DNA of 64,000 bases, taken from positions 30,905,001 to 30,969,000 of the forward strand of contig NC_091671.1 of assembly GCF_042453785.1 (NCBI RefSeq), written 5' to 3'. Source of the stretch: Malus domestica (Eukaryota > Streptophyta > Magnoliopsida > Rosales > Rosaceae). Below the pieces are notes generated by a model, which saw nothing but the letters and a program-made list of their open reading frames with translations, was not told where the DNA came from and did no database searches. Position 1 is the first letter of the stretch; every line of letters begins with the position of its first letter. The position numbers and the translations under genes were made by a program. Shown one piece after another: positions 22,482 through 33,669 of the stretch.

Positions 22482-24127
22482 AACAGACATGCCCTAACCC
22501 CGATATCCTCAAATATCAGAGTAGGCACGTGCTAGCTGACACCCGAGGGGGACAAAGCCATTAAAAATATGCATATCGATAAAATATGTAATTAGAAAGA
22601 GATACACTAGTGTAGAATCGTGTTCAAAGCATACAACTAATCAAGAATAAAGTGATTAAATTATGATAGAAATGTATGAACAGAGGAATGGGTCCTACAC
22701 AAAGGAGGCTCGAGATGCTTAAGTGGAAGTATCCTGAAGCAGAGATCGTATGCCTCGATTCTAACTTCTGAGGGGGCACAAAACAGAAAAGGTGAGTGGA
22801 CCAAGTTTATAATAATACTAATAATAAGAAAACCATTTTATTTATGAACATACTAACCCCATGTTTTGAAAACATATATAATAGTACATATAGTAAGGTT
22901 TCTGAAAACTCTAGCATGCCATGCAATTATTCGCAAAACAAGTGCGTGTAAAACCATGCTCGATAACGGTGTTATCATCGCTCAAAGGCAAATCCATAAA
23001 TCTCATCAATATTGTACTCTCTAGGGGTATCATAGTCGCTCAAAGTCTAAACATGTCCATCACCCGAAGGTGAAGCTGTACGACATTGGGTTACACCAGT
23101 GAATAAGCATGGTAGGCCCTATCACCTGAAGGTGAAGTTGTACGACTCCGGGTTACGCAGGAGAAAAAATATATACATCACACATCGATAGTAGCCTCGA
23201 ACCAGTGAAGTTGGGGGTATATCATCAACTCATCATTTTCGTAAAGGTAGTACCTGTCCATCACCCTAAGGTGAAGCTATATGACTCCGAGTTACGCCAG
23301 AAAAGAAATCTATCCATAAATATCCTCAATTGTATCCTATGGCCATAGACATCTACATACCCCGTGTTCTGTGGATGTGCTGTATGATAACCCGCTAGAT
23401 AAGTACCGAAAACATACCTTAGAAACTCATATCCAAATCCGGAGCTCACAAGCTCAAGCCTTCTTTCACAAATCCAAGATAATTCACATTCGTAAGTCCA
23501 AATAAATCACAATCGTAAATCCATGAAATTTCATAAGCGAAAACCCAATATTTCATAACCTTTCATAAGATGTAAATTCGATAAATCATAAATATCTTGT
23601 AAATCATAAATATAGAAATCTGGAAAACATAATATAAAGCATATTCGATGCATCAATATCAAATGCATGCAAGCCTAATATTTTGTGAAAACATGCAAGT
23701 TTAGAAGGGGTCCACTCACAGATATTTAGTTGCCCGAGAGTTGTTCGAACTAGCGAGGATGGTGTCACTTCCCACCAATGCACCTAACCACAATTTACGA
23801 CCATTTAGTAAAACTATATCTAAAAGATAGAATTTGGGAAAACGGACGGTGAATTCGGATTTGGCATGTCGAAAAACCTAAGGAGGGACCTCGAGTTTTC
23901 CCCCTAAGCGCCACCGCACGAGCCGCCACAAGGCGGCGGCTCGAAAGGCCACACGTGCCGCCGTAAGTGGTGGTCGGCAGCCCCGACTCGCCGAAAATTT
24001 CAACAACTCTAAAAATTCCTAAATTTTATAATAATGAAAATCTCAATGAGAGGAACAACTTTTATACCTGGGCCGAAGTCCAATTCGGCTGGGAAATACC
24101 TCAATTCACCCTCGATCCATCGAAACC

Positions 24128-24376
24128 TGTTAGGACCTCAGAAATAGTAGACAACTGTTAGTCTTGGTATTTTGTCTTATCCTTGTTGTAGATGGTTCCA
24201 TTCAATGGTAGTGAGGGTGGAGATGTGTTCCAATCTGGGCACCCCCCATTTTAGGGTTATATATAAACCCATTTTCACCATTTGGGAAAGGCATGAATGA
24301 AAATCAAATGTCTTAGTTTATTCCTTTCCCTTTTTCCTTTATACTCTCTGCATTGTTTTATCATTGGGTTCTATCA
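24128..24376 (+). repeat. 5' LTR of the chromovirus
   Basis: 249 bases, TG...CA ends, with a TATA-like GTTATATATAAACCC near 24256. It is followed by CTAGTATCAACGACAG, a weak primer-site-like sequence. Confidence 0.9.
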
Positions 24377-24406
24377 TCTAGTATCAACGACAGATTGTTG
24401 CCATCC

Positions 24407-27400
24407 ATGGGCAAAAGCAAAGCCTTCATGGTGGTGGCCGTCGTCACGGAGGCCGACCTCGAAATGGAATACCAACAATATCAAATCTTGGAGCAGCTTA
24501 ATGGGTTTCAAGACTCGGTGTCCTTGTTAGCCACTCACCAAGAATCGTTCCAGTCGAATCTGACCGACATTCAGGCTTCCTTGGCTAATATTAGCCTAGT
24601 CCATAATCATTTAATGGAGGAGATCCGTGCTTCCAAGCAACAACCATCCCCATCCACCATTCCTTCCCAAATCCCAATCGGTTCCCTCCACATCCCCTTG
24701 GGTTCGACATCCACTCAATTGCCCCTACCCTCCCAACCCTTTCCATTACTCATCCTCCAACATGAGACACCCATTACTCTCACTCCCCTTCTATCCCTTA
24801 TACCCCCAATCACCGGTTACCCACAGCCGTCCCCTATCCACTCAACATCTACCACCACATTCCGTCCCCACCTTCCATCCTCTTCCTTTCACATTTCCCA
24901 ATAGCCACCATTCAATCAAAGGCCACCACCTACCTTCATTGGACCGAAACACATAAAGATTGAGCTATCTCGAATCTTCAACAATGTCCCGTACAGTTGG
25001 CTAGGCCTAGCAGAGGAGTACATGGATTACCAACGGGTCAATGCCGCCAACCAGGCCACAATTGTTGGCCTCTACTTTACTGGAGATGCTACCCTTTGGT
25101 TAAAATAATACAAGCTGCATATTGGGTCTGGGCTTTGGGCCACCTTTACCGAGTCCCTTCTCCAACGGTTTGGGCCGGGCGACTAACTGGACTTCAACAT
25201 GTCATTTTCCCATGTATCTTAGAAAGGCCCACTAAAGACTTACATCGATGATTTCATCCAATTGTCATGTCGGGCCCAAGGTTGGTCTGATTCCCAACTC
25301 TTAAGAGTTTTTCTTGGTGGGTTGAAATATGAACTTTAAGATAATGTCTTAGCCGTGACCCCCTCCACTTTGGCCCATGCTATTGAGTTGGCCCGTATTT
25401 ATGAAAACAAGCACCAACGTCGTAAGAGTCCATTCCGCCCATTTCTTACCCGGCCTTCCTCCACCCAACCCGTTTCATCGTCATCTTTTCCACCCCCATC
25501 TCCAAGACCATCTTCGCCCTCTACGGCAAGGCCACCATTGCGTATTTCCCCCGTCGAAGTTCGAGAACGCCACGCCCGAGGCCAATGCCTTTATTGTCCC
25601 AACAAATACTACTCGGGCCATACCTATGCCACCCCCCCACCTGTTACTTTTAAACGTTACTGCTATCTCCGATATTGCCGTCGAGCCACCTCTTGACGAC
25701 CCTCTGCAGGCGCCCGATGAGATTTCGTCGGAAAACCCTATCCCTATCACCCTCAACGCGCTGGCTTCTTCTAAGCGCACTTGTGGTCGGGCAATGCGCC
25801 TGGTGGGTCATATTGGGACGTTACCCATTCAAGTATTTTTCGACTCAAGGGCTAATCTCAACTTTCTCAACCCCCTCTGATCTCGCGCCCTTCGACCTTC
25901 GCATCGACACCTCCCTCATAGAACCTATTACGGTTGCTAATGGTCGCATTTGTCACACACAAAGGCTTGCCTACAATGTCTCAATTCAGTTGCATGACTA
26001 CATTTTTTCTTCGAATATACAGCTCTTGCCCGTTGTGGGGTGCGACTTAGTTCTAGGAGCTGAATGGTTGGAAACCTTAGGGTTTATTGGCTGGCACTTC
26101 AAGAATAAAATCATGCAATTCCAAATCAATGGCACCAACTATATACTGGTGGACCTGCGCACCATAGAGTCATCACCCTCCTTAGTTTCTTCACGGGTGA
26201 TCTTGAGTCCCTTAGTAGCCTTCCTGATGCACACTTCTTCCCCTCTTGAAGGCTCCCTTGCTACACCACTACCGATCAAACCGATCCTGCATACGTACTC
26301 AAACCTTTTCGACCCTTCCACATGGTCAACTAACCATCGCATCACTTTATTGCCCGGCTCCCATCCGGTGAATATTCAACCGTATCGCTACGCCCATGCT
26401 CAGAAAACAAAGATTGAACGTCAGGTGGAAGACATGCTCGCTGCCGGCATCATTCACCCCAGCTCGAGCCCCTTTTCTTCACGTGCTTTATTGGTCCATA
26501 AGGCTGATGGATATTGGTAGTTTTGTGTAGACTACCCCAAACTCAATCAAGTTACCATCAAGTTCCAATTTCCCGTCCTAGTAATTGACGAACTGTTAGA
26601 TGAACTCTAGGGCGCCACAGTCTTCTCCAAGTTAGACCTCCGATCGGGTTTTCATCAAATTCAGATGTATGAGCCTGACATTCCCAAAATAACGTTTCAA
26701 ACACATGACGAACACTTTGAATTTCTGGTGATGCCATTCGGGCTCTGCAACGCCTCTTCCACTTTTCAGGCCTTAATGAATTCTATCTTTAAGCTCTTTC
26801 TCTGGAAGTTTGTCCTGGTTTTCTTCAACGATATTCTCATCTTTAGCTCGACCTTGCAAACCCACCTCACACATTTAGTTTCGGTGTTTGAGGTCCTGCG
26901 TGCCCATAACTTGAAACTCAAGACTTCGAAATGCTCTTTTGGACAAACCACAGTCGCCTATGTGGGACACATCATCTTGACCGAAGGAGTAGTTTTCGAC
27001 TCTAACAAGGTTCAGTGTATTGTGGATTGGCCTTAGTCTCGCACCATCAAGGGATTAAGGGGATTTTTAGGCCTTGTGGGCTACTACCGCAAATTTGTGT
27101 GTCACTTCAATTTACTCGCCTACCCACTGACCAAACTACTGAAGAAAGATAATTTTCAGTGGTTTCATGCGGCGACTCAAGCTTTTTCAGCTCTCAAGCA
27201 CACCATGTCCTCCACCCTGGTGTTGGCCCTCCCTGACTTTACACATCTATTCACCATCGAATGGGACGCATCCGACACCAGCATTGGGGTTATCCTCTCC
27301 CAAAACCAACACCTCATTGCTTTCCTCAGTAAGCCTTTAGCGGAAAAACACAAAGCTTTATCGGTCCATGATAAGAAGATGATGGTCATTGTGTTCGCAG

Positions 27401-29045
27401 TACAAAAATGGTGCCCTTATTTGCTCGGGCACCCTTTCAAAATTATGATTGATCACCAAATCTTGAAATTCTTCCTCAACCAGCAAATCATAACGCCCAC
27501 TCAACAGAAATGGCTCCTCAAATTATTGGGCTACAACTACACACTTGAATATCGCTCGAGTTCTACGAACTCAGATGCCAATGCCCTATCCCGGCAACAT
27601 AAGTACTTGGCCCTTATGGGTCTTTCCCAACCTATCTTCGATAGCATTTCGGAGATCCAAGGTGAATACACACAGGACCCGGATGCCTCTCTGTCATCCT
27701 CCAAGCACTACACAATTCCAAACCGACGCAATCACATTTCTCTCTCTGAATAGAGTTTTTCTATTACCGTGATGGCATTTTTATGGTGGCCTCTTCTCTT
27801 TGGCGTAATCGCATCTTATAGGAATTCCACTCTTCTCCAACTGTAGGGCACTCGGGGTTCCTCCGCACTTACATACAAGTTCGCTGTAACTTCAATTGGC
27901 TAGGTTTAAAGAAGGCAGTTAAATCCTTTGTTGCTTGCTGCGATACCTGCCAGCACACCAACTACGAGTCCATTAAATCACCGAGGTTGCTTCAACCACT
28001 TCACATCCCCTCTCAAATTAGGACAAACATAGCTATGGATTTTATTGAATGGCTTCCTTCCTCCCAAGGCCATAATGCCATCTTGGTTGTCATCGATCGC
28101 CTCTCCAAGTATGCACATTTTCTCACCATCAAACACCCCTATTTGGCAGCAAATGTGGCTGATATATTCCTCCGTGAGGTGTTCCGCCTCCATGGCATGC
28201 CCTAAACAATCACCAGTGATCATAACCTCATTTTCATCATCCATTTTTAGGAATCATTCTTCAAACTCCACGGTTCTCAACTATGCTACAGCTCGGCTTA
28301 CCACCCTAGTCGGATGGCCAAACAGAGGTTCTGAACTGCACCCTGGAACACTACCTGCATAGCTTCGTGGGCGACAAACTAAGTTCTTGGGTTGATTGGC
28401 TGCCGTGAGCGGAATGGTGGTATAACACCATCTTTCATTCAGCCACTCAGATGACCCCCTTTAAGGCCGTCTATGGATATCCTCATCTACGTGATTAAAT
28501 TATGATAGAAATGTACAACCCTTTGTGACCGAGATGCCTTACTCCGCCTCCTTTGGGAAAATCTGCAGCTCACTCAAAATCGAATGCGCTACTACATTAA
28601 TAAAAAGCGATCGACACGTTACTTCACAATGGGAGATTGGGTCTTCCTCCGCCTCTAACCTTATTGCCAATCTTCGATCAATCATAAAAACTACCCCAAA
28701 TTGGCACCCAGGTTCTATAGTCCTTACAAGGTTCTTGCTCATGTTGGGAAGGTTGCCTACACCTTGGACCTGCTTCCCGACTCTCGCATACACCCCACCT
28801 TCCATGTTTCCCTCCTCAAACCTAAGCTAGGTTCTAATGTGATTGCTGCCTTTGTGCTTCCTCCTATGTCCGACAAGGGACTTGTGACTTGGAAACCGGA
28901 AACCATTATACAACGAGGCATATTTAAACGGGGGAACCATGCGGTCACGCGATGGCAGATCAAATGAATGGGCTTACTGGAACACGATGCTACCTGGGAG
29001 GATGCAGACATCATTCTTGAACATTTTCCCGACTTCAACGCTTGA
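24407..29045 (+). pseudogene. gag-pol polyprotein of the chromovirus, with stops and mutated active sites
   Basis: Gag begins near MGKSKAFMVV (24407), with a Pro-rich stretch and a damaged knuckle (CLYCPNKYYSGH). The protease has FFDSRANLNFL in place of DSGA. RT is recognisable from IERQVEDMLAAGIIHPSSSP to LVMPFGLCNASSTFQ, but the YxDD box reads FFND. RNase H (FTIEWDASDTSIGVILSQ) is next. The integrase has the HHCC module (GHSGFLRTYI...CCDTCQ) and the MDFIEWLP Asp; the second Asp region reads SDHNLIF. The chromodomain (EHDATWEDADIILEHFP) ends the frame at TGA 29043-29045. Stops lie at 26518, 26608, 27034 and 28202, among others. No functional protein is expected. Confidence 0.85.
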
Positions 29046-29073
29046 GGACGAACTCTTTCTTAGGGAGCAAGAT

Positions 29074-29323
29074 TGTTAGGACCTCAAAAAATAGTAGACA
29101 ACTATTAGTCTTGGTATTTTGTCTTATCCTTGTTGTGGATGGTTCCATCCAACGGTAGTGAGGGTAGAGATGTGTTCCAATTTGGGCACCCCCCCTTTTA
29201 GGGTTGTATATAAACCCCTTTTCACAATTGGGGAATGGCATGAATGAAAATCAAATGTCTTAGTTTATTCCTTTACCTTTTTCCTCTATACTCTATGCAC
29301 TGTTTCATCACTGCGTTCTATCA
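29074..29323 (+). repeat. 3' LTR of the chromovirus
   Basis: 250 bases, preceded by the short polypurine-like TTAGGGAGCAAGA, ending TATCA and followed by the AAACC duplication. It differs from the 5' LTR mostly by transitions. Confidence 0.9.
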
Positions 29324-30439
29324 AAACCCTAGAAATTGGTGGTCTCAATTCATCACCAAAATGAACTATGATGCCTCATCCAATGCTTAAGCCTTTCTCC
29401 TGGGGTTGAGAATAGTCTATTGGTAATGGTGATCGTCAGTGTTAGCTTCAGAAACGGTGGATCGCCGCCATGGGTGATGGAGAAGACGACGTTCATTCGT
29501 CGTGAAATCGTGACCCACAACCATCAAGTTTGGGTAGGAATGGAAGCTAGGACGATGCTGAGTTGATTGGTGGTGGTTATTCCCCGTGATTCGCTGGAGA
29601 AACAATGTGAAAGGCGTCAGGGTGTTCATAGGAATCGGGTCGGGTCGCGAGTCGAATGGAGGTCTGGATTCCCTCCTTTTCTCCTCCCTCATTTCCCCTC
29701 CTTGCCCTTTCTTCTGATTGGTTAGTCTCTCTTCCCCTTCTTCCCGATTGGGCAGTCCCCCCACTCCTTTCTCTCCTCTTCCTTCCATCACAGCCACACA
29801 TGTGGCACCATCTCACTGCTCTAGTAATTCTGGAGCCTTCCAGATTTATGGTCAAATTATCATTTTGCCCTCAACTTCAATCGTTTATAACTCCAAATTA
29901 CGTTCCATTTGCACCCACGCCTTCGTAGCGATGAGTACTACAAGAATATGCCAAGAAAACGGATCTTACGTGACACGACAAGGCAGTTAACAAAAGTCAA
30001 CGTATTTACCTCAAAGGGCATTTTCGTAATTTCACATTTTAAAATTATAAAAACCGTAATAATTGGAGACGGATCGTTACATTTTTGGCTCCACATAAGC
30101 AAGAACTTGATGGTCAATCTCAATTGTGAATAAACCAAGCGAAATTAGCTACACAAATAAAGGGCCTAATTGGGTAAGTGATCACCACAGTTATAGGCTT
30201 ATAGGGTAGTCAAAAGATAGTCCCAGTAGTAAAAAAAAAAAATCGGATTAAATCCTTATGGTGAAGTCCTTTAGGAATAAAGCTCAAAACCAAAATTTTT
30301 ATTAGTTTCTCCATTAAGCATCGAGTGACTATCCTTCAATATGTTTCTCATCAATGTTCCAGAAACTTACCGGCTCAATCTAACAATAACAAACTTGAAT
30401 TCCAACCATCCTATATGGTGGGGTGGTCAGCCCTCAACA

Positions 30440-31799
30440 GAACCAATTGCTACTCTTTGCTTTCTTTTTTTGCGGCACAGCAGCTTCACTTGCACCTTTG
30501 AGACCGGACACTGTTTGCTTCCTTCATTTCAAGTACCTTGTGCTAACATCCGCCTCTGAAAGCCTAGCTGGAAGATACAATTTTACATTCTTGATTTCCT
30601 TGATTTAATTCCTCCAGGCAACATCAGAATTGTAATTACGTCGATGTGGAAGGTACTCCTAAGACTTAAAGAGTGCCGAGTCCAACTAGCTCAGTGACCC
30701 TCAAACATCTAACAAATGACAGTAATTCATCATCTAAATCAGGACCAACCAAAACTAGTAATCCTTTTGTGGATAGTATTCAGGCAAATTCCAGTTATTG
30801 ACTGCCATTGCACAAAGGCTTCACATGAACAATTCCCCAGCTGAGTCTAAAACCATTCTCAAGTTTTGTACTTTCAGACCATTAACACCTGCCAATCTTG
30901 ACTCAACATAATTTATAAAATTGGGCCTTGGCCTAAGTTCAGAGAATTGTTCCCATGCCAAAACCTGATCCAATTGGGAATGAGACTTGAGGGTGAGTTC
31001 TAAATCATCACCACCTATTTTTACTTCGTCCAAAGCTACAATCTTCCTCTTTAACAAACCCAAATCTCTGTAAATGCTAGCAGGAACAGTGGGTGCAAGC
31101 GCAATTCTTGTTCCCCAAGCTAAATGAATTGCAATGGGAAAACATATATTATATTACCATCATGAAAAACATACTCTGACAACCAGTAAACAAGAAAAGC
31201 TTTGTGCTCAAATTCATGCCCGCCCTGATGAACTTCTTCAACCACAAGCATGTGTGAGCCTTGTTAGACCCTCCTCTATAAAATTCCTTTTTCTCTGCTA
31301 GCAGTTTCTCTTCAAATTGTTTCAGCTCTGTGGTTTTTAAAGGGCTTAAACAGAGTGCTCCAAAATCAAAAACCGCCCTAAAACCATGACATCTTCTGAT
31401 GTGATTGTTGCTTCACCCCACGGAAAGATGAAAGTATTGGTCCCAAAACACTATTTCTCTGCAAACCCATATGCCAAATCGGTCTTTCTTCCTACATGGT
31501 ACATCGAATTTAGGATAGCTTCATAAATGCCAGCCTTCTTCCAGGTAGATTGGTGAACAGATGCCATATGATCGACCCAAGTTTTCCAATTTTTTGGCTG
31601 TAAGTCCATCCAAGAATTTCAACTTTTAAGGGCCATTTCTTTGGCTCGAAATGTGATGGGATGAAGGAGAAAAAAGATGGGAGCTTGAAAAGGGGTTCAT
31701 CAATGGAGGAGTTCTGCAAAATGGGTTTTAGAAAGTAGGCTTTTTTGAGAAATGGGTTTCCACCAGATGGGGGAACCATCAACTCCTCTCTTCCACCAT
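30440..31799 (-). pseudogene. Plant-mobile-domain (PMD) pseudogene, paralogue of the 38.7-40.6-kb gene
   Basis: Read on the minus strand from the start-equivalent ATG at 31799, the sequence parallels the intact gene. MVPPSGGNPFLKKAYFLKP is identical or nearly so, followed by FEPKKWPLKVEILGW. Further on come LGLLKRKIVALDEVKIGGDD (about 31063-31000) and LAWEQFSELRPRPNFINYVE. A 4-base loss near the start (GAAGAGAGGAGTTG), further frameshifts around 31600, and a stop in place of much of the C-terminal third make it non-functional. The homology fades near 30440, so the acidic and coiled-coil C-terminus is missing. It lies about 8 kb from the intact copy, in the same orientation. Confidence 0.85.
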
Positions 31800-33669
31800 G
31801 GATTTTTTTTTCTCTCTTTCTCTTCTGCTTGAAAGTTTCGGATTTTTTGGGGGTTTAGGATGAAATATGATTCCAAAATGTCTAGAGCATTCAAAAATGG
31901 TTTGATGAGAACGAGTCCACAATTTCCGTCGATGGAATAAATTAGAGTTTGCGTGAGTAACGGAAGTTGGTCCGAAAATATGACGAGGGCTACTCTATTG
32001 TGCAGATCGGAGGTGAATGTCCGATCATAATCCTAGCTAGCTAGCTATTTTTTTGCTTAATCGGAATCAATTCTAATATTATTATATTTTTTTTAGTACA
32101 ACGATATATTTTACACTAAGGGAATGAGGAGTTCGGCTAAGCTACAAAATGGGCAATCTAATTTGATATCGAATTCGCCATCCAAAGATTCAAGCCTTAG
32201 ACATTTCTCAGTTACTAGTGAAGATGAATACTACCAAATCGTAGTACTGAGTGACAATTCTTTTATTCAATAGCAGAAATGCTCCTAAGTATAGTAGTAA
32301 CTCGAACCTTCTTTTTTTTCAGTCAAACATGAACTTCATTGATAGAAGAAAATGTTACAGATGTTTAATAAGATAAACATAAAAATAAGCTGCAATTAGA
32401 CCGAAAAGACAAGGAAGTCCAAAGAAAAAGCACATGATGACCAAATCAGATCAATCCGTTGATAGAAATCGTCACCATCACAGTCACTATGCAACTCGCC
32501 ATTCCAGTGCTCAGGTCCGTCACCACCAACAAAAACCAAAGGCCCCAAAACAAAAACACAAATACAAGGCAGCCCCAAATGAAATACAAAATAAATCCCT
32601 AAATTCGCAACATCAAAGATCCACAAATAGTACAGTAAAATTATCCAAAAACACTCAACGGACCAAAGAAACAACCAAATCCAGCAACCGTGTCCACCAC
32701 TCGAGGACCAGCAACGGAAGAATTCTGATACCAACAAAGCAAGTAGACAACATAATCAGAACCGCAGAAGGAGGCGAGGCAAAGACCCAAACCACCAAAG
32801 TGGTTTTGCACACCTTCATTTGTGTGACGGACGACTCGCTCTCGAGGTGGGTAGCAAACACAACGGCCAGAAAACTTTTCTCAATTGAAGGTAAGCATCT
32901 AGCAGGCAATTGGAGGATATGTGGGTGAAGGGATGGAAAGACAGAGGAGAAGAGATGTATGAGACACAAAGTGGGGAAATCTGAGATGTTGTAAGGTTTA
33001 GGGATTTGAGATATTTTTTGAGCTAATTTGGATTTGGTGCAACAAAATGAAACAATTGAGAAGAAACAACTGAGAACATGTCTCTATAACAGTCACCAAA
33101 TCTGACACGCGAATGGAAAGATGAGTGATTTTGATGGTGTGGATGTTAATCCACGGTATGAGAATTTGTTGGGGACAGTTCTCACTCCCTTGAACATTTT
33201 GTGAGAATTTGTAGGAACCTTCGCCTTTGGGTGAGGGTCGACGTTTTCATGTCCTACTCTGAGGAGCTAACCTCGCATAATTATTTTAATTAAAAGAATT
33301 ATGTAATATGAGGAATGAGGCCTGATTAAAACAACTTTCAAATTTTCTAGGAATTAGCAAAAAAAATACATGTTTATGAAGGTTCTCTTAAACGTAGAGT
33401 TATCTAACTAGCTAGTATTTTTTTTTTAAGGACCTCGGCGGTACGAGAAAATTTTATTGTTATGAAAAAATAAAGTTACACCTAATCAGGGAGGAAATAA
33501 ATCTTACCCCTCATAAAGCAAGAAAAGCAAATACAGGAAAAGAGGGGGATATAAACCTTACCTTTCTTGAAAAAGAAAATACAAGAAAAAGAGGGAGGAC
33601 ATAAACCATGACCATTTTGAAAAAGAAAATACAAGAAAAAGAGGGAGACGTAGGACAAGACCCCTCTAA
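31800..33669. other. Intergenic region with possible retroposed fragments
   Basis: At about 32300-32990 a minus-strand segment ends with CAATGAAGTTCATGTTTGACTG and an A-run (32311-32318 read on the minus strand), which resembles a LINE or retroposon 3' end. The 164-residue plus-strand frame there (32434-32928) is His/Lys/Gln-rich, lacks any motif I know, and is probably antisense to it. At 33535-33660 a roughly 60-bp unit (GAAAAAGAAAATACAAGAAA and onward) occurs about three times. A minus-strand A-rich tail lies at 33420. No host gene was seen. Confidence 0.35.

Larger units (their letters stand above)
24128..29323 (+). mobile_element. Complete but inactive Ty3/gypsy chromovirus, short LTRs (Reina-like), 5.2 kb
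   Basis: Two LTRs (24128-24376 and 29074-29323) begin TGTTAGGACCTC and end GTTCTATCA. AAACC at 24123-24127 and 29324-29328 is the 5-bp target duplication. The internal order is gag, protease, RT, RNase H, integrase, chromodomain, all on the plus strand. The size, the about 250-bp LTRs and the chromodomain point to the Reina branch of plant chromoviruses. Several in-frame stops and active-site changes make it inactive. By eye the two LTRs differ at roughly 20 of about 250 positions, so the insertion is not very recent. It sits inside the older Del/Tekay-like LTR. Confidence 0.92.
22140..30081 (-). mobile_element. Del/Tekay-like Ty3/gypsy remnant: LTR plus leader, interrupted by a chromovirus
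   Basis: On the minus strand an LTR runs from 30081 (TGTAACGATCCGTCTCC) to 22490 (GGGGTTAGGGCA). After an 8-base spacer comes TGGTATCAGAGC (22481-22470), the perfect initiator-Met tRNA primer-binding site. About 330 bases of internal leader follow, to about 22140. Removing the nested element and one duplication (24128-29328), the LTR is about 2.39 kb, typical of Del/Tekay. No coding part of this element remains. The junction at about 22140 with the truncated Tat-like element has no target duplication that I could find. Confidence 0.75.

Noticed and set aside
32434-32928. 164-residue plus-strand frame
   Set aside because: His/Lys/Gln-rich with no domain, and opposite to a segment that looks like a retroposon 3' end on the minus strand. 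It was kept only as part of the intergenic note.
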